This document shows, in pieces, positions 63,111-64,000 of a DNA stretch of 64,000 nucleotides (positions are counted from its first letter, which is position 1; the number at the start of each line of letters is the position of its first letter). The DNA lies in NCBI RefSeq assembly GCF_000160135.1, contig NZ_GG729938.1:47118-111117 (forward strand). The letters run 5' to 3'. Made by a program: the position numbers and the translations under genes. Below the pieces are notes generated by a model. The model saw only the letters and a program-made list of their open reading frames with translations. It did no database searches and had not been told where the DNA came from. This DNA comes from Oribacterium sp. oral taxon 078 str. F0262. Lineage in GTDB: Bacteria; Bacillota; Clostridia; Lachnospirales; Lachnospiraceae.

Positions 63111-63631
63111 ATGTATTTGGGATTCTATTCGCAGGTGAAAAAGCAGGTCAGCACCCGAGAGGCTGCTGAGCATTACGGCTTTAAGGTCGGCCGGAACGGC
63201 ATGATGAAGTGTCCGTTTCACGATGACAGGAATCCGAGCATGAAGGTCGATCAGAATTTCATCTGCTTCGGCTGTCAGGAAAAGGGCGACGTGATCCGTT
63301 TTGTATCGAAGCTGTTTGACCTACCGCCCTACGATGCCGCTGTGAAACTCACCGAAGATATGGGCCTCACGGTGACTGCGGAAAACAGGCCGGGCGTTCA
63401 GCCTGGCATTCGTAAGAAAGCCAAGCGTGAACGGACGGAGCGACAGCAATTTGAGCAGTCAGTGGACCGTGTGTACGGTGTCTACTGCGACTATTTCCGT
63501 CTCCTGAACCAGTGGGCAGAGGAATACGCGCCTCGTTCTCCGACAGAGGATCTGCATCCCCTGTTCGTCGAGGCCATGCACCAGAGGGAATATGTAGAGT
63601 ACCTTCTGGACCTTCTACTTTACGGTTCAAG
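63111..63631 (+). pseudogene. CHC2 zinc-finger primase-like protein, cut by IS
   Basis: The first 173 residues are native: FYSQVKKQVSTREAAEHYGF, zinc motif CPFHDDRNPSM...CFGCQEKGD (about residues 34-60, the DnaG-type CHC2 finger), and a basic linker. Native sequence ends at EYLLDLLLYGS, where IS DNA begins at about 63,632. The frame would add about 30 foreign residues before a stop at 63,722. AGAAGG lies directly before the GTG/ATG pair; TTG 63117 is also possible. Confidence 0.8.
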
Positions 63632-64000
63632 TGTAGTGGTCAAGCTTTTTTGTAACACGTATGGCTTAATAATTCGATATTCCAGTCCTTGCCTCAAATG
63701 GTGTCTTATATCCATTGTATGAATGAGGTCGCACATGGTTGTACCATACATATGCAAATTCATCGATGGACGAGTATAGCACCTCCTCAGATGAATACTC
63801 GTGTAGATATAAGAGCTCATTTTTCAAGGTGTTGAAATACCGCTCCATAGGAGCATTGTCATAAGGATAACCAGCTTTATTCATGCTCTGGGTTATGCCG
63901 GCAGAGGCACAATAATCCGTGAATTCTTTAGATGTATATTGTGATCCCTGATCCGAATGTAAGATAAGGCTGCCGCTGATGGATTTCTGGTTTTCCAGGG
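63632..64000 (-). mobile_element. Second IS3-family insertion, partial
   Basis: The element end TGTAGTGGTCAAGCTTTT begins at 63,632 inside the primase gene. The transposase reads on the minus strand and leaves the window. It is different from the IS at 60,352. Confidence 0.8.
63666..64000 (-). CDS. IS3-family transposase OrfB, C-terminal part
   Basis: The frame is open to the window end, so 111 residues are seen. LILHSDQGSQYTSKEFTDYC contains the second catalytic Asp, and NAPMERYFNTLKNELLYLHE the Glu. FAYVWYNHVRPHSYNGYKTP is the IS3 C-terminal signature. The N-terminal part and orfA lie outside. Confidence 0.9.
   Translation of the reverse strand, partial: LENQKSISGSLILHSDQGSQYTSKEFTDYCASAGITQSMNKAGYPYDNAPMERYFNTLKNELLYLHEYSSEEVLYSSIDEFAYVWYNHVRPHSYNGYKTPFEARTGISNY

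Larger units (their letters stand above)
41565..64000. mobile_element. Integrative conjugative element with nested insertions (left part)
   Basis: From just after the rpsI terminator the sequence turns AT-richer, and the genes are those of a Gram-positive ICE: replication/partition module (HTH initiator, DnaC-like, ParB), DUF3846/DUF4313, PcfB and VirD4. The ICE genes occupy 41,565-48,062 and 55,219-55,872; the rest of the interval is two other elements inserted in virD4. The exact left att site cannot be fixed because the right end and integrase are outside the window. Confidence 0.75.
55873..64000. mobile_element. Second serine-recombinase element (ICE/IME), left part
   Basis: Starts inside virD4 at about 55,873 and runs beyond the window. 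From left it carries a terminator hairpin, a large serine recombinase, a C-R-M restriction-modification cassette, an oriT-like region, a MobV relaxase and a CHC2 primase. Two IS3-family copies have landed in it. The right end is not seen. Confidence 0.78.

Overview
The window reads as a chromosomal segment of a fairly GC-rich Clostridia member, most likely a Lachnospiraceae relative. The evidence is the Firmicutes order of the S10-spc-alpha ribosomal operons, a zinc-type S14, an ECF transporter with truA, rplM and rpsI downstream, glucan/choline-binding-type cell wall repeats and DnaD/DnaI-style helicase-loading genes. This lineage call is inference from gene content; no species can be named from the sequence alone.

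Layout of the chromosomal part (1-41,564). After a partial YkvI-like membrane gene come an ApbE flavin transferase lipoprotein, a tRNA-Gln(CUG), a maltooligosaccharide-type ABC importer without its ATPase (binding protein and two permeases) and an intracellular GH13 glycosidase. Next are a QueT-like S component, murC, a secreted GH114-like protein, a BlaI/MecI-type repressor, a DnaD-domain protein plus DnaC/DnaI-like loader preceded by a cluster of DnaA boxes, a long PRPP synthetase, a membrane acyltransferase, a 185-bp MITE-like repeat, an RlmI-like methyltransferase and a secreted cell-wall-binding repeat protein. From 18.5 to 34.7 kb runs the ribosomal superoperon (rpsJ to rplQ, with secY, adk, map, infA and rpoA). 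It is followed by a second cell-wall-binding repeat protein, a fused two-NBD EcfA, EcfT, truA and, behind its own consensus promoter and about 365-nt leader, rplM-rpsI.

From about 41.6 kb to the end the DNA becomes visibly richer in AT and is a stack of mobile elements. The outer layer is an integrative conjugative element (ICE): DUF5688, replication initiator-like HTH protein, DnaC-like ATPase, ParB, DpnD/PcfM-DUF3846-DUF4313 protein, PcfB and VirD4. Its coupling-protein gene virD4 is broken twice. A 7.16-kb TnpX/Tn4451-like element (48,063-55,219: large serine recombinase, TnpW, DUF3847, oriT-like hairpins, MobA/MobL relaxase, alpha/beta hydrolase, rhodanese-MsrA-MsrB lipoprotein, cupin) lies after codon GSARW. 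A second serine-recombinase element starts at about 55,873 within the same gene and runs past the window end. It carries a controller protein, a PaeR7I/XhoI-like endonuclease, a beta-class DNA methyltransferase, an oriT-like region, a MobV relaxase and a CHC2 primase. That element is in turn hit by two IS3-family insertions, one between oriT and relaxase and one inside the primase.

Several mobile genes are decaying in readable ways. A 10-bp tandem duplication frameshifts the MobL relaxase, a 5-bp tandem duplication frameshifts the MsrB domain, an in-frame TGA splits the DUF4313 domain, and virD4 and the primase are interrupted. The most interesting part is this nested insertion series with an almost base-exact reconstructible attB, and the mobile C-R-M restriction system inside it.
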